From positions 5,284,009-5,348,008 of the forward strand of contig OZ026547.1 in assembly GCA_964020155.1 (NCBI GenBank): a DNA stretch of 64,000 bases. The letters run 5' to 3'. The DNA comes from Chondrilla cf. caribensis (Eukaryota; Porifera; Demospongiae; Chondrillida; Chondrillidae). The translations under genes were made by a program, and so were the position numbers. The notes below the pieces were generated by a model. It was not told where the DNA came from. It was given only the letters and a program-made list of their open reading frames with translations, and ran no database searches. Position 1 is the first letter of the stretch, and each line of letters begins with the position of its first letter. Positions 22,878-34,458 of this stretch are shown here, one piece after another.

Positions 22878-22881
<4 letters not shown>
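21090..22881 (+). CDS. Collagen-like secreted coiled-coil protein, array copy 3 (type A)
   Basis: Exons 21090-21288 and 22259-22881, 273 residues. Signal peptide MAPSIQVFVQVAFLCC to about residue 23 (SMA), then SIPDWPKTFSQLENK and heptads to residue 66. Exon 2 starts in DKLLERTKRQ: RTKR is a consensus furin site, and the new N-terminus would be Gln. CSC is followed by 51 uninterrupted Gly-X-Y triplets built from 33-residue repeats, each with one NGT sequon, then TEC, APKC and a Ser/Thr tail. Donor GTGAGT, acceptor TTTCAACAG. Copy 5 is its closest relative. Expected to be secreted and trimeric; the biological role is unknown. Confidence 0.93.

Positions 22882-22922
<41 letters not shown>
22881..22922. 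repeat. AT microsatellite abutting stop codon of copy 3
   Basis: AT run starting at the TAA stop codon; also present after copies 5 (short) and 7 (long). Confidence 0.9.
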
Positions 22923-22925
<3 letters not shown>

Positions 22926-23059
22926 CCTTTCATTGATCTGGAGATGGAGCTCGAATACTTCCTGCAGGTGATAGCCTTATGCCATATGTTATTAATGTTT
23001 AATTGCATTTTAATTGTGCCATTTTCATAGCAATGATTGAATGCAGTCTGTTAGCTATA

Positions 23060-23680
23060 CATATGTGAGCGTCTCTGACAAAAGGATCCACTTGGTGAAA
23101 AATTTCAAAACACATTTTTTGACATCATTCGATAGCTACGTCACACGTTGGAAGTGCTCAAATATTGTACTCCGTTCATGAGTTATGGATCGTTTCACGG
23201 ACACCGCTGTCTACATCATAACTTTGAGAATGAGTAGCTTCCGGTTTATTCATTTTAGTCTGTATATTCATGATGTCACGAATACACGAACTTGTAAAGA
23301 AGGGTAATGGAGGGCGGTTTGTGATTTCTGCAAAGAATTCGCAATCGTCGATTAATTACATTTAACTTCAGATAGCCTTGCAAGTTTTCAAAGAAGAAAG
23401 CTGAAATCACCCACGCTACGTATACTTCTTTCATACGCGCGAAGATTCCGCCAAACTCTGTATAACGAAATGGCGTATTTCCGAGAGCTGGATTCAGTAG
23501 CGTATCTCAAGATGTAGTAGTCGTATGACAATTTCGCTTTCAGAGAACATTCTACTAATGATTCAGAGTCGATTTTCGTAAAAAAAAAGTTATTTCGAAG
23601 CCTAATAGGTATTTTGTCACCATAACCACAGTTTATACTTTCCACCAAGTGGACCCTTTTGTCAGAGATGCTCACATATG
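23060..23680. mobile_element. Inverted-repeat element family I, copy after gene 3
   Basis: Starts CATATGTGAGCGTCTCTGAC, continuing to CACTTGGTG, and ends with the inverse CACCAAGTGGACCC to CTCACATATG: terminal inverted repeats of about 35 bp. About 620 bp, CpG-richer than its surroundings, no transposase. The equivalent site after gene 7 (near 53840, GCTAGTCATATGAATG) is empty, which defines the insertion point. Confidence 0.85.
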
Positions 23681-24242
23681 AATGCATTCATAATTTATTA
23701 CAAATTACCATAAAAACAGGATATTTTGTATCCCATCCACTTATCTTTTAATTTTGATTCAGTAAAATTGACATTCATTTGCAATTATAATGAATTCTAT
23801 GACATTCGCAAATAATTGTAAAGGTGAGCTTTTATGGAATTAAGTGAAACCCATAACATGAGGATATTATATTTTGTGTATTATTCCTCACTAATAATAT
23901 AAGAATTCTATAAGTTGATATAGTCATATTAATTGAAGTAATAATAAACATTAGCAGTAGGAAATTAACTGATTACAAAAAGAGGTAAGCAATAAGTGTG
24001 ATGTTATGAGGAATCATCTGCTGATAACCGAGAGAATGAGACATCCATCTGCATTCATTATAGCAATAATACAACACAACACAGTACGTAGAGAGTAACA
24101 GCAGCTGGGAGGAAACTTGAAGTCAGAAATCCAGTAGTTCAGAATCGGCTATCTATCCACGACTAAGTTCCTCAAAGATTGTACGGTGCAATTCCTTTGT
24201 CGCAGCTTAGTCCATGTCTGTTTCGATCAGTAACCTAGTCTC

Positions 24243-24545
24243 TTGAACACTGGACAACCTACTTGGTATGGTTGCAGGCACTCTGAGGAACAGAATAATA
24301 TCTCAGGGATTTCAGATATTCTTGCCAGCTGCAGTCCAAATTTCAAGTTTCCTGCTGTTCTTGGTTCAATGAACAGTTGTTCTTGGCTCTCAATAGTCTC
24401 GGACTCTTCAATAAACAGTTGTTCTTGGCTCTCAGTAGTCTTGGATGCTTTAATGAACAGTTGTTCTTCCTCTGAATCTTCTAGTATGGGTTGGCTAGCG
24501 GATACAAATTGAAGATATCCAGATCAAAATGAACTGTTGGATCTA
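24243..24545 (-). pseudogene. Decayed 16-residue-repeat gene, copy in unit 3
   Basis: Minus-strand reading gives EQLFIKASKTTESQ, EQLFIEESETIESQ and EQLFIE repeats followed by a Leu/Ile-rich stretch, homologous to 18515-18760. An upstream fragment reads DPTVHFDLDIFNL. Three repeats here, two after copy 5. Confidence 0.55.
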
Positions 24546-24792
24546 TGGTCTCGAGAAGATCGGACTCTAGATCTTCTCACTCCTAAGTTCACATTCATTT
24601 TGTACTGGTCTAAATCAGTTAATCCCCTCCCCTCATGATCCTCTTAGTTTAGAATCCCTTGGGTCGGCAAATAACTTACATGTACGAAGAGGTTACTAAT
24701 TAGAAGCCTCTACCTCTACCTAGGGGTTAGTAATTATTATTATATGATAAGGATTCATTGCTGTGTGAGTATCCATGAGTAACAAGAGTTGT

Positions 24793-24917
24793 TGAGCATA
24801 GTCACAGCCAATAATTCAATAAAACACAGAACATTTCGATCCATAGATGCAGCTGAAGAAGACCTACAGATCTTAACGACCTGTGTCATATTGAATTATT
24901 GGCTGTGATTACGCTCA
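24793..24917. mobile_element. Fold-back element, 125 bp (unit 3)
   Basis: TGAGCATAGTCACAGCCAAT starts an arm of about 37 bp that is repeated inverted at the right end (ATTGGCTGTGATTACGCTCA). An identical arrangement lies at 39812-39936 in the duplicated unit. No coding capacity. Confidence 0.85.
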
Positions 24918-25679
24918 GTAATTTTTGTTAACAATAATTATTGGTAGCCTCTACTTATGCATGAGTAATTACATCACAGAGCACAGAGCTGACTGTATAG
25001 GTCACGAATTAGTGACCTCAATTTACACTTGCATCATTGTAGTCTCATAGGCTGATGATGTCATGCATTAAGGAGCTCGCTGCTGAAGTGATTAGTGTTA
25101 AATTGCAAAATTAAATACCAATGAATTTGTCTCTGGGAATATTGATTTCCCAGAAAACGACAAAGTGTTGAGTACTAATACCTACATACAGGGAATTTAA
25201 AGCCCTTACTGCACCAATTTCATAACCATCAGCAATAAGTTATTTACTATATACCCTGCTGTAAATCATGCCAGTATCTAATGTACTCACCTATTTCCCT
25301 TGGTCTCATTACCATACCGGACAAAGAGAAAAGCAGCTTTGCCTGTCGCAGTCACATGCAAGCATATAATACAGTCTGAATAAAAATTGCAGCTTATTCA
25401 TCTTGTAATTCGAAGTAACAGTGCGATGAAGCCCTAATATATGTGTGAATGTAAAGGACAATTTAATTAAAAGGTTGGCAGTTCAATGAAAATGATGATA
25501 ATTTAATGATTTATTTGTAATATTGAAAGACATTTACTGTTTATCTATGTAGTAGTTGTTCGGTTTTCTGGAGGTGCCCTAATTTACTGTTCATGTATAA
25601 GGCATATGCATGCTCTTCCACTACTAGTGTGCTTGGTAATCTGATGGTATAATGTAACATACATCTTTACCTGGCAGTT

Positions 25680-25800
25680 CTTGCAATAGCTCTTTCGATT
25701 TCCTGGCACTGATTGTATGGGGGTCACCCAGTTCTTCGCATGAATGCTGGTTGCACTGGTTGGCTGCCACATCTCCTCCTTACACATACTACAAATCCAA
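25680..25800 (-). pseudogene. ParB-like exon relic in spacer (2 of 5)
   Basis: Minus-strand frame reads ANQCNQHSCEELGDPHTISA, then RKSKELLQELPG before a GTAAAG donor-like sequence, alignable with the end of exon 5 of the ParB-like gene (NQCQYEVLGG onward). A 3-bp or 6-bp insertion is seen in the RK.KEL part. Confidence 0.75.
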
Positions 25801-26234
25801 TTCTGTGACATTACAGCTTTGTTAGTTTATTTGTCATTTACCTTTGAAAAGTAATAGACAATCTTGGCTAAGCATATATATAAACTAGGGTAATGATGCT
25901 TGTTCTGATACTGCACATGGTATGCAAACCTCTGTTCTCTGCACAGCTTAGGAGAGCCACATCAGACACTGTCCGAACTACAGGGGACCTGTTGAAATAG
26001 ACCACCTTTACATTAGAACCACCTATCCATTGCTGAACAACCCACTATTTCAATTCAACTGCGCATAAAGCGCTCTGTAAAAGTCTACCTAGTGTGTCAA
26101 TTTTAGGAGGTCCCTCTGGTAGAATTCTTTGCTGATTTTTTCTGTTACAGTAGTATCAAGCCTAAGCATGTGAATTTGCATAGAATCCTGTACATGTGGG
26201 AAGATAAACAGACTGTACTACATAGTAGACCACA

Positions 26235-26346
26235 TTGACTTGACAGGGAACCAAGAGCTGTTGATGATACTGGATCAACTAGAACCGGAAGGAACTTATG
26301 GAAATCCAGGAGCACTGGGATATGTAGGGTATATACAGGTGAGTGC
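26235..26346 (+). pseudogene. Gly-X-Y-like relic in spacer
   Basis: Frame one reads EPRAVDDTGST, frame two continues GTYGNPGALGYVGYIQ with Gly every third residue, then GTGAGT. Same relic as at 19853. Confidence 0.5.
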
Positions 26347-27460
26347 CCTTTGAAGCCTTTTTCAGTCAAACCTTACAAGTAGCAAATTCAATTATAATAT
26401 GGGAAGATATACAGTAATTTCATTAGTGGTGCAACAAATGATACATTGCTAAATCAATTATAATGGACATGTCACTAAGACATCATAATTATTATGTATG
26501 TCCATGAGCAGCACTCCATGAACAGTCTAGAAATTTAAGATGTTCAGTGACCAAGTATTTAAACTAAGTAGGTTACAGCTCACTCCAAAGATCACTACGA
26601 AAGTACAATATAATGTGAAAACCATAATAAAATTTGCCTTGTTTGAAGAAATGTACCTTTTAGGATTGAAGGCAACTCCTAACACAAGATATTGTTGATC
26701 ATTCTGATTTTTAAAGAACAATATTCTGTGAGTTCTTGTTAATGCATCACCGCTTTATCCAGCAAATCTTGAAATCTGCCACTATTTTCCAATACCAATG
26801 TAATGTACAAGTGCCAATGAATAGAATTTTAGTTAATCCGTCAAACTCATTTATCGACATTTTTCTTGGAAACAACTTGTGGCGAATATTATTAATGAGT
26901 ATTCATTGTAATGCTCCACATGTGAATTACTCATGTCACGTCATGCAAATTCATATGTAGTCTACAATACCAATAATTTATTTAGTGTATCCTGCACAAT
27001 TTCCTTTTGACTTCTGGTACGGTAGATATAGGAATCCTAGGAATATATCATTAGAAAATACACTCAAGAAAGAGACAGTCTAGTTCGAAATGCCAAGTGA
27101 TTTGAGTGTGGGGCCAGCAGCCACACCAGTTTCCACACTTGAATTATTTGCTTTACTATTCACTTCAACATTTTAGGCTGTCAATAATGTAAAGGCCACT
27201 TGTACTTACCTAACTTTCAAATCCTGCTACAGTGTAAAGAAATAAGATGAAAGATACAAGTACATTGCACAATAATAATTTTTATTTATTCTTGTCACAG
27301 TTCCTTTTTGAGCAAAACCATGTGTACAGTTAGTAGACCAAATATAATATACCTCACTATTGCCCTTAAGTCATGGTAGTGCATTGGCAAATGAACAGCA
27401 CGTATTGACATTGATTATTTATTCGACTTACCACACATAGATCCCGAAATGTATGGACAA

Positions 27461-27497
27461 GTACACACACATACACACATACATACATGCATGCACG

Positions 27498-27546
<49 letters not shown>

Positions 27547-27600
27547 CACACACACACGCACACATACACACACACACACGCACACACACACACACACACC
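27461..27600. repeat. CA microsatellite upstream of copy 4
   Basis: About 140 bp of CA repeat interrupted by ATACAT and GCACGC groups. Confidence 0.95.
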
Positions 27601-27619
27601 ATACGCACATACCACAAAG

Positions 27620-27858
27620 AAGAACGAAACACCACTGCCCCCACACATGGGAATCAACTCGTTTACACCAAAGTAGAATTACTAAGGATTCCACAATTTC
27701 ATGGTGTGTGGGTAGGTATATTCATTGATCAAACCTCAAAACCGTAATGAATATCTTTAAAAGTGGCACTGTTCTCCCTTTGACTATAAAAACTGCCAGT
27801 TCTTGTGGTTGCCACTACTAGCACTGAGAAACTTAGAGCATAGACTCTAGCTACAGTT
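27620..27858 (+). promoter_or_regulatory. Core promoter of collagen copy 4
   Basis: TATAAAAA at 27785-27792, 74 bp upstream of the ATG, with the shared TTCATTGATCAAACCTC block upstream and the TTCTTGTGGTTGCCAC segment downstream. Confidence 0.8.
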
Positions 27859-29450
27859 ATGGCTCCAAGCAGTAAGGTGTTCGTACAAGTTGCTTTTTTG
27901 TGCTGTGTGGTGATCTCCAGTATGGCGAGTATCCCTGATTGGCCAAAAGCATTCTCACAACTTGAAAACAAGGTGAATGTGCAACAAGAAGAAATAAAGT
28001 CACTCCACCAGATAATAGAACAGTTGGAAAGGAGACTGGAACAACTTGAAGTGAAAGGTGAGGTTGGTGATGTTCATGTGCAGCAAGCAAAGTCCCCATT
28101 CTTCATTCCTGATAGTCAGGACCTTCCTCCTTTTTGAGTATGGTATATATATATATATAAGACATTACATGAGTAGTTATAGACTGGTGAATTCCACCAG
28201 TACCGGTGGAGTACTATATTCCAAGCATTTCTAATATCCTTGTGGATGGGAAGTAAGATGTACAGGAATGAACTGCTTGGTGTGGTAGTTAAAAATGAAA
28301 TTTTTGAGATAAAAAGAAACTCTTTGGGCTGCCTCCTTGAACCAGAATTGCTTTAGTGCCTTTTTTCAGTTCAGAGAACGTTCACGTTATATATGTTATG
28401 TTAGGAGAATCTTCTGGACTCGAGACATTATAGTTATTCAATTTTAAGGTCGCAATTTTTTATACTACATCTTTCAGATAAGCGTGACATACCGAAAGTT
28501 ATTTCATATTATTTCAGCATAATTGTGAATGTATGCAAAAATGTACACAGCATGGATGATCACTTGGATGTCCCAAGCAATAAAATTGATCCAATTCTAG
28601 TCTATGTGACTGGTACAAGATTGAGCAGGAAAAAAAATCACTTCTCTGTACAGGAGAATCTATGACTACCTGTTGTCTCAGGGATATGTGATAGCCCAAT
28701 GTCCATATTAATTACAATATGTCACATCAATCATGTTGCTCATTTGGATTATATAGACTCATTGTTCTTTCAACAGACAAACTCCTGGAAAGAACTAAAC
28801 GACAAGATGTTTGCAGTTGTCCACTTGGAGCAAAAGGGAATAGAGGAACACCGGGACTGAATGGGATAAATGGAACAAAGGGTGAAAAGGGAGACCCAGG
28901 TCTAAATGGGGAGAGGGGTGACAATGGAGAACTAGGTCTGCCAGGACCCCAAGGACCCCAAGGACTAAATGGAACAAAAGGTGAACGTGGTAATACAGGA
29001 GAACCAGGGAAAGTTGGACCGAAAGGTGAATCAGGACTAAAAGGAGAGAAAGGAGTGCCAGGACTTAATGGAACAAAGGGTGAACGTGGAGAAAAAGGAC
29101 AACCAGGGAATATTGGACAGAAAGGTGAACCAGGAATGAATGGAGAGCAAGGTCCAAGAGGTAAGAAGGGGAAACGAGGGGAAAAGGGGGTGCCAGGAAT
29201 ATCAGGATCACCAGGTCATAATGGAACAAAAGGTGAACAAGGGGAAAAAGGACAACGCGGGAGTATTGGACAGAAAGGTGAACCAGGACCGAAAGGAGAG
29301 CAAGGACCGCAGGGACCTAATGGAACAGAGTGCAAACTAGAAAGTGATGCACCGAAAGGTCCAGGACAAACAATTTCACCAACACCTGCAATTTCACCAA
29401 CACAAGTTGCACGTTCACCAACACTTACAGTACCACCACTTACTGGCTAA
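27859..29450 (+). CDS. Collagen-like secreted coiled-coil protein, array copy 4 (type B)
   Basis: Exons 27859-28057 and 28777-29450, 290 residues, donor GTGAGG, acceptor TTTCAACAG. Type-B exon 1 starts MAPSSKVFVQVAFLCC and has [11 protein letters not shown]. Furin-type RTKR, then CSC and about 56 Gly-X-Y triplets, including a basic patch GKKGKRGEKG not present in type A. After the helix the first Cys (TEC) is retained, but the second type-A Cys is Gly (APKGPGQ). The tail carries TISPTP/AISPTQ repeats. Intron 719 bp, the shortest in the array, with a TA run at 28144-28159. Closest to copy 6. Confidence 0.93.
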
Positions 29451-29865
29451 TATACTGCATCTACCATCCATTGATCTAGAGGTGGAGCTCAAATACTTCA
29501 TGCAATTGCTAGTCATATGCCATATGTTATTAATGTTTAATTGCATTTTACCTTCTGTTGTGAAAATTGATATAATAGCACCGTAATTACTATTATAACT
29601 GTAATAATGATAATAATAATAATAGTGATTAAATCAAGCATGAAATATATAATCCAATAACAATAGCAATTATAAGAATGGTATAATCAAACACAGCATG
29701 CAGCAAACCTAGATGTACATATGCATTTGAATGTTATCTATCTAGGTGTACCACATGACCTTCTGCCATGGCAAGATCAGCTGCACTCGTATCCACTCAG
29801 CTAGGATAATGGTGTGATGACCTTGAGCTCCGGAGGTAACTGACCGACAATCTCAAGATGGCAAA
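29451..29865. other. Type-B 3' flank, no gene
   Basis: Contains a TAA/TAATAA trinucleotide-like run near 29606-29625 that has a counterpart at 44851-44882 after copy 6. No reading frame supported. Confidence 0.5.
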
Positions 29866-29869
29866 ACTG

Positions 29870-31290
29870 AGGCAACAATGAAGCATCCTCAATACGGTAC
29901 TGTAGGTCAAGTGGTGTTTCACAGCCTGCAGAGAAACAATGTTACAAATATGGCAGGTTCAGTTTCACAAATCCTTCCCTCATATTTAAGTCTTATCTCA
30001 CGTTCATGATGCCTGTAGCATGTAGCGGTCTGGAGAGATTTGTTTGATTCCCCCCAAAAAACCACTTACCACAACATCTAGTTTAGGATCAACATTAGTG
30101 GCAGCACTGAAGGTCGAGAGTGTGTGCCCACCAAAGGTTGCAGATGTGGCTCAATGCAGACATCATGGCAAACTTCTGTAAGAAGATTGGCCACAATTAT
30201 CACAGACTCAGGTATGACGTATGATGGTAGTTCCACATGTGGGGCTAGTCAAAGTGTGATCTGTGATTCACTGTGTAGGTTGGTGGGTGTCCATCCATAG
30301 CCCAGACAGAGTTCATCGTGGAAAGGGGCCTTTATGGAGGGCAAACCCATGAGCAGTGAAGTGCAGTTAACCGGCTGTAGGCTCCCTTCTCACTGGTTAA
30401 TTCAACAGATCTAGCACCCAGATGGCATAGACCAGTATGGGTTACGTGGATTCCTTTTCCTTATACTCTTTCTGCTTCCATGTGGTATTTTTCCATTCAC
30501 AACTAAACTTCTTCTTTTGTGATTTATGGTATAGTCTTAATCTGGGCCTACCACAGCTAGTCTATCCCACCAGGATTGAAGTTGGCTTATATGTCCTCCT
30601 GCTAAGGCAACATCAGCAAACCATACTTGTTTGACTCCTGTAGAACAAACAGCTTTGATGAGTGTTGTAACACCCAGGGCATACATAGCCATGGCCAATG
30701 GATCACCATGGAGGCTTCCCTTTTTGGAGAGGATAATCTCATTCCACTTTCAAACAGTAAATGCCGACTAGTGCTGTGGCAATGCTGTGGCAAAGTTTTT
30801 TTTTTTTTTACTTTGTTCAAGGTGGTAGCACAATGAGGATGTTGAAGGCATTATTAGTGTCAATCAGTAATGCTCCCTCACATTCCTCACCCTCAAAATT
30901 TGATTTTACTTTGTGTAAGGCTGCCTCACAGACTCCATTTTGGTCTGCACATAGCTGAAGTGCACCCACTGCAGATTGAGTGTCAGATCTGGTCACACTT
31001 AGTATTGTCTTACTGACAATTTGGCGGAAAACTGCAGATGCCAATAGGACATACTCATGGCTGTTTATTGAGCGTAATCAGATGGCAGGCAATAAATGCT
31101 GATAGACCAGAAGGGCCGACCACTGAAGTGCAGATGTGCTTTGTCAAGGCGCTAGAGCATCACAGAAGGCTTTTGACATGTCATTAAAGTTTGTGCACAT
31201 ACGGCATCAGTGTTTTGCATCCAACCCGGATGGTCCGGTAGACCCTTGAACTCAGCGGCAAAATGAGCACATTAGTTGACCATTGATTCT
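29870..31290 (-). pseudogene. Non-LTR retroelement reverse-transcriptase relic
   Basis: Minus-strand frames, joined only by frameshifts, carry an ordered series of polymerase segments: GPSGLDA (about 31235), a PIG segment, then QSAVGALQLCADQNGVCEAA and LLIDTNNAFN (31000-30840, the first catalytic Asp region), GDPLAMAMYALG (about 30707-30672), KQVWFADV (about 30625-30600; the usual second Asp of FADD reads Val), and a C-terminal CG....HAL.CP...RHNE-like block (30300-30100). These match, from memory, a reverse-transcriptase family common in cnidarian and sponge genomes. Dead through frameshifts and the lost Asp. Confidence 0.8.
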
Positions 31291-32810
31291 GTCAGAGTAT
31301 TGGATGTTATTCCTGAGAGTGTGATGATTCCGGGAGAAGAGTGTATGGGTGTGTGTGTCTGTGGAGTTTGGTATGGATGATTAATAATTATTATTAATAC
31401 ATATTTTATATGTATCAATTATTTAATAGATATTGCCATTTGAAGCACGTTATTATGCATGCCGTTGAAGTATTTTTTAACTTTCATTCAGTAAATTGAC
31501 TTTCATTAGCATATATCATGGATCAATAGATTCTATGACATTTGCAAATAATTTGAAACATTATAGCTTCTATGGAATTGAAATCCATGAGAAGAAACAA
31601 TTATATTTTGTGTACTATATTTCCCAATAATATAATTCTATATGTTGATATAGTCAGATTCATGACGGTAATAACAAACATTGAGTAATTTGCAAATTGA
31701 TGGATAACAAAATGTATGCAATTAGTGTAATGTTACAATGAATCGTCTGCTGGTACCTGAGAGGATAAAATATCCATCTGCATTATTCCTGACAGTCCAG
31801 ATTAGAATGAATATTTATGCAATTTCTGGCAATAAATCCTGTAAAGGTCAAGTTGAATTGCAACAATGATACATATACGATATATTATTTTATTCTGGTA
31901 GAAGTTACTAATTAGCAACCTCTACTTAGGCAATCTTATTCATTACGGGGCACAGAGCTGGCAGTAGGGGTCACAAATTTGTGACTTGAATGTACATTTG
32001 TATTATTATAGTCTAAGACTTGTTGCATGATGACGTGATCCATTAAGGGTCTTGCTGGTGAAGTTATTGATTTCACTGCTCAAGTTTAACCTTCCTTGGT
32101 GTTAAATTCTTATGCAGCAACTTATGTGCATGGAAACAAATGTCTAACTGTTGATTTTCCATTGGATTGATCACATGGACTGACATTTGCATTGTAGTGG
32201 TGTTTGAATTAGTGCTTAATCGTGAAATTTCAACGATGCTTGTGAAATTTCAACTAGCAATGAATTTCTCTCTGAAGATATGATTTCCTAGTAAATGGCA
32301 AAACATTGAGTACTAATACCTATCTTTCAACTTTCAACTTTCGACTTTCAAGCCTTAACTGCTCCAATTTCATGACCTTCAGTAATAAATTATTTACTAC
32401 CCTGCTCTCAATTATGCCCGTATTTAATGTACTCACCCCTCGCATGCTAATTTCCTAGGGCCTTTTTGCCATGCCAGACAATGGGAGATAATAGTATTGG
32501 CTGTCACAAATGAGTGTATATAACACAATCTCAATAATAATTGCAGCTTATACATGTTCAAATACCAGTGTGATGGAGCCATAATTCCTGTGTAAGTTTG
32601 AATGACATTTTAATTAGAAGGTTGGCAAGTTAAAGGAAATTTAATGATAATTTAATTATTTATTTCTAATACTGAATAACCGTTACTGTGATCTATGTAG
32701 TAGATATTTTGTTTTTTGGAGGTGACCTATTTCACTGCTAATTTACAAGGCCCTAGCTGTTCCACTGCTAGTATGCTTGGTAACCTGATCGTAATGTAAC
32801 ATACCTATGT
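31291..32810. other. Spacer shared with 47090-48330
   Basis: Alignable with 47090-48330 through landmarks such as AACCTCTACTTAGGCAA, a TTTGATGAC-type GATGACGTGAT segment and a TTTCAACTTTCAACTTTC run. No gene seen. This confirms that the unit end was duplicated together with the genes. Confidence 0.6.
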
Positions 32811-32811
32811 A

Positions 32812-32910
32812 CCTGGCATTTCTTCCAATAGCTCTTTCCTGGCAGTGCTTGTATGGAGGGCACCCAGTACATCATATGAGTACTGGTTGTACTGGTTGGC
32901 TGCGCCACAT
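32812..32910 (-). pseudogene. ParB-like exon relic in spacer (3 of 5)
   Basis: Minus-strand reading NQYNQYSYDVLGALHTSTAR, then KELLEEMPG and GTACAT; same exon end as the ParB-like gene. Confidence 0.75.
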
Positions 32911-33412
32911 CTCTCTAGTAATATATACACTGTTTGCGCCTACAACAAATCAAATCCTGCAGCATTACGGCTTTGTTAGTTAATTGCTGTTATACCTTTG
33001 AAAAGTATAGACAAGCTTGGCTAAGCAGATGAATATATACCAGTGTAATGATGCTGATTCTGATACTGCTACATAGTATGCAAACCTCTGTACTCTGCAC
33101 AGTTGCAAACTGAGGTGAGCCACATCAGACACTGTCTGAACTACAGGGGAACCTTTTAAAATAGACCACCTCTACACAAGGACCACCTATCCTGAACTAC
33201 CCACTATTTTAACCCAACTACGCATAGAGTAAAGCAACTCTTTATAAAGTCCACCTGGTGTGTCAAATTTAGGAGGTACCTCTGGAAAACTTTGCTGTTT
33301 TTTTTTTTCTGTTACAATAGTATCAAGTTTAGGCATGGGAATTTGCATAGAAATCTTGACTTGTGGGAAGATGGACAGCCTGACTGTACTACATAGATCT
33401 AGAAGACCACTT

Positions 33413-33516
33413 TGACTTAACAGGGAACCAAGAGCTGTTGGCACTGGGTCAACTAGGACCACAAGCAACTTTTGATCATTCAGGAGCACTAGGAGATGTT
33501 GAGTATACATAGGTGA
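33413..33516 (+). pseudogene. Gly-X-Y-like relic in spacer
   Basis: Contains EPRAV.GTGST-like then GPQATFDHSGALGDVEYT in a shifted frame, followed by GTGAGT. Antisense of this relic yields a long but meaningless frame. Confidence 0.5.
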
Positions 33517-34103
33517 GTGCCCTTTGGAGCCTTCAGTCAAACCTTACAAGTAGCAAATTCAATTATAATATGGGAAGATATACAGAAATTTCATTAGTGG
33601 TGCAACAAATGATACATTGCTAAGTCAATTACAATGGACATGACTATGTCCCTGTGACTGCATATGTATGCCCATGAGCAGTACACCATGTACAGTCTAG
33701 AAATTTAGGATGTTCAGTGACCAAGTAATTAGACTAAATTTGTTTACAGCTCTCTCCAAAGACCACTAAGGAAGCATAATATGCTGTGAAGATCAAATTA
33801 AAATTTGCTTTGTTTGAAGGAATGCACCTTATGGAACTCCTAACAGAAGATATTGCTGTGGGTCCTGATCGTAAGAGTACAATATACTGTGAATTCTCGC
33901 TAATGCACTACCACTTTATCCATCCAAACCTTTAAGTCTGCCACTATTTCCCAGTACCAATGTAATATACAAAATTAATGTAAATGAATATTTACTGAGT
34001 CCCTCAAACTCATTAATCTGTCATATTTCTTGGGAAAATAATTAATGAGTATCCACTGTAATGCTTCACATGTGAATTACCCATGTCACATGTAGTGTGA
34101 ATG

Positions 34104-34458
34104 TATGTGAAATCAGCAATGCTAATAATCTATTTAATATATCTTACACAATTTCCTTTTCACTAAGGGTATATGTTACGCTAGATGTATGAATTCTATG
34201 TAGTTTTCATTACAGTATGCACTGCAAGAAAAAGAGAATCAATTTTGAAATGTCAAGTAATTCGAGTGCAGGGCGGCAGCCTCACGCGTTTCTTAACTGT
34301 TATAGTTTGCTTTAATATTCACTACAACGTTCTAGGCTGCAACACATGCCAATAATATAAAGACCATTGCATTTTTACTTACCCCCAATTCAAATCCTGA
34401 CACAGTATACAGAAATTAGATGAAAGATACTAGTATCTTGCACAATAAAATATTTATT
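34104..34458 (+). repeat. Left 350-bp direct repeat flanking Gypsy fragment
   Basis: From ATGTGAAATCAGCAATGC to ACAATAAAATATTTA; repeated at 35599-35956 with about five differences. It is ordinary array spacer sequence. Confidence 0.9.

Noticed and set aside
23388..23687. 99-codon minus frame duplicated at 38455-38754
   Set aside because: Lies inside the inverted-repeat element of family I and includes its terminal repeat; broken in the third copy at 53348, so not a selected protein.
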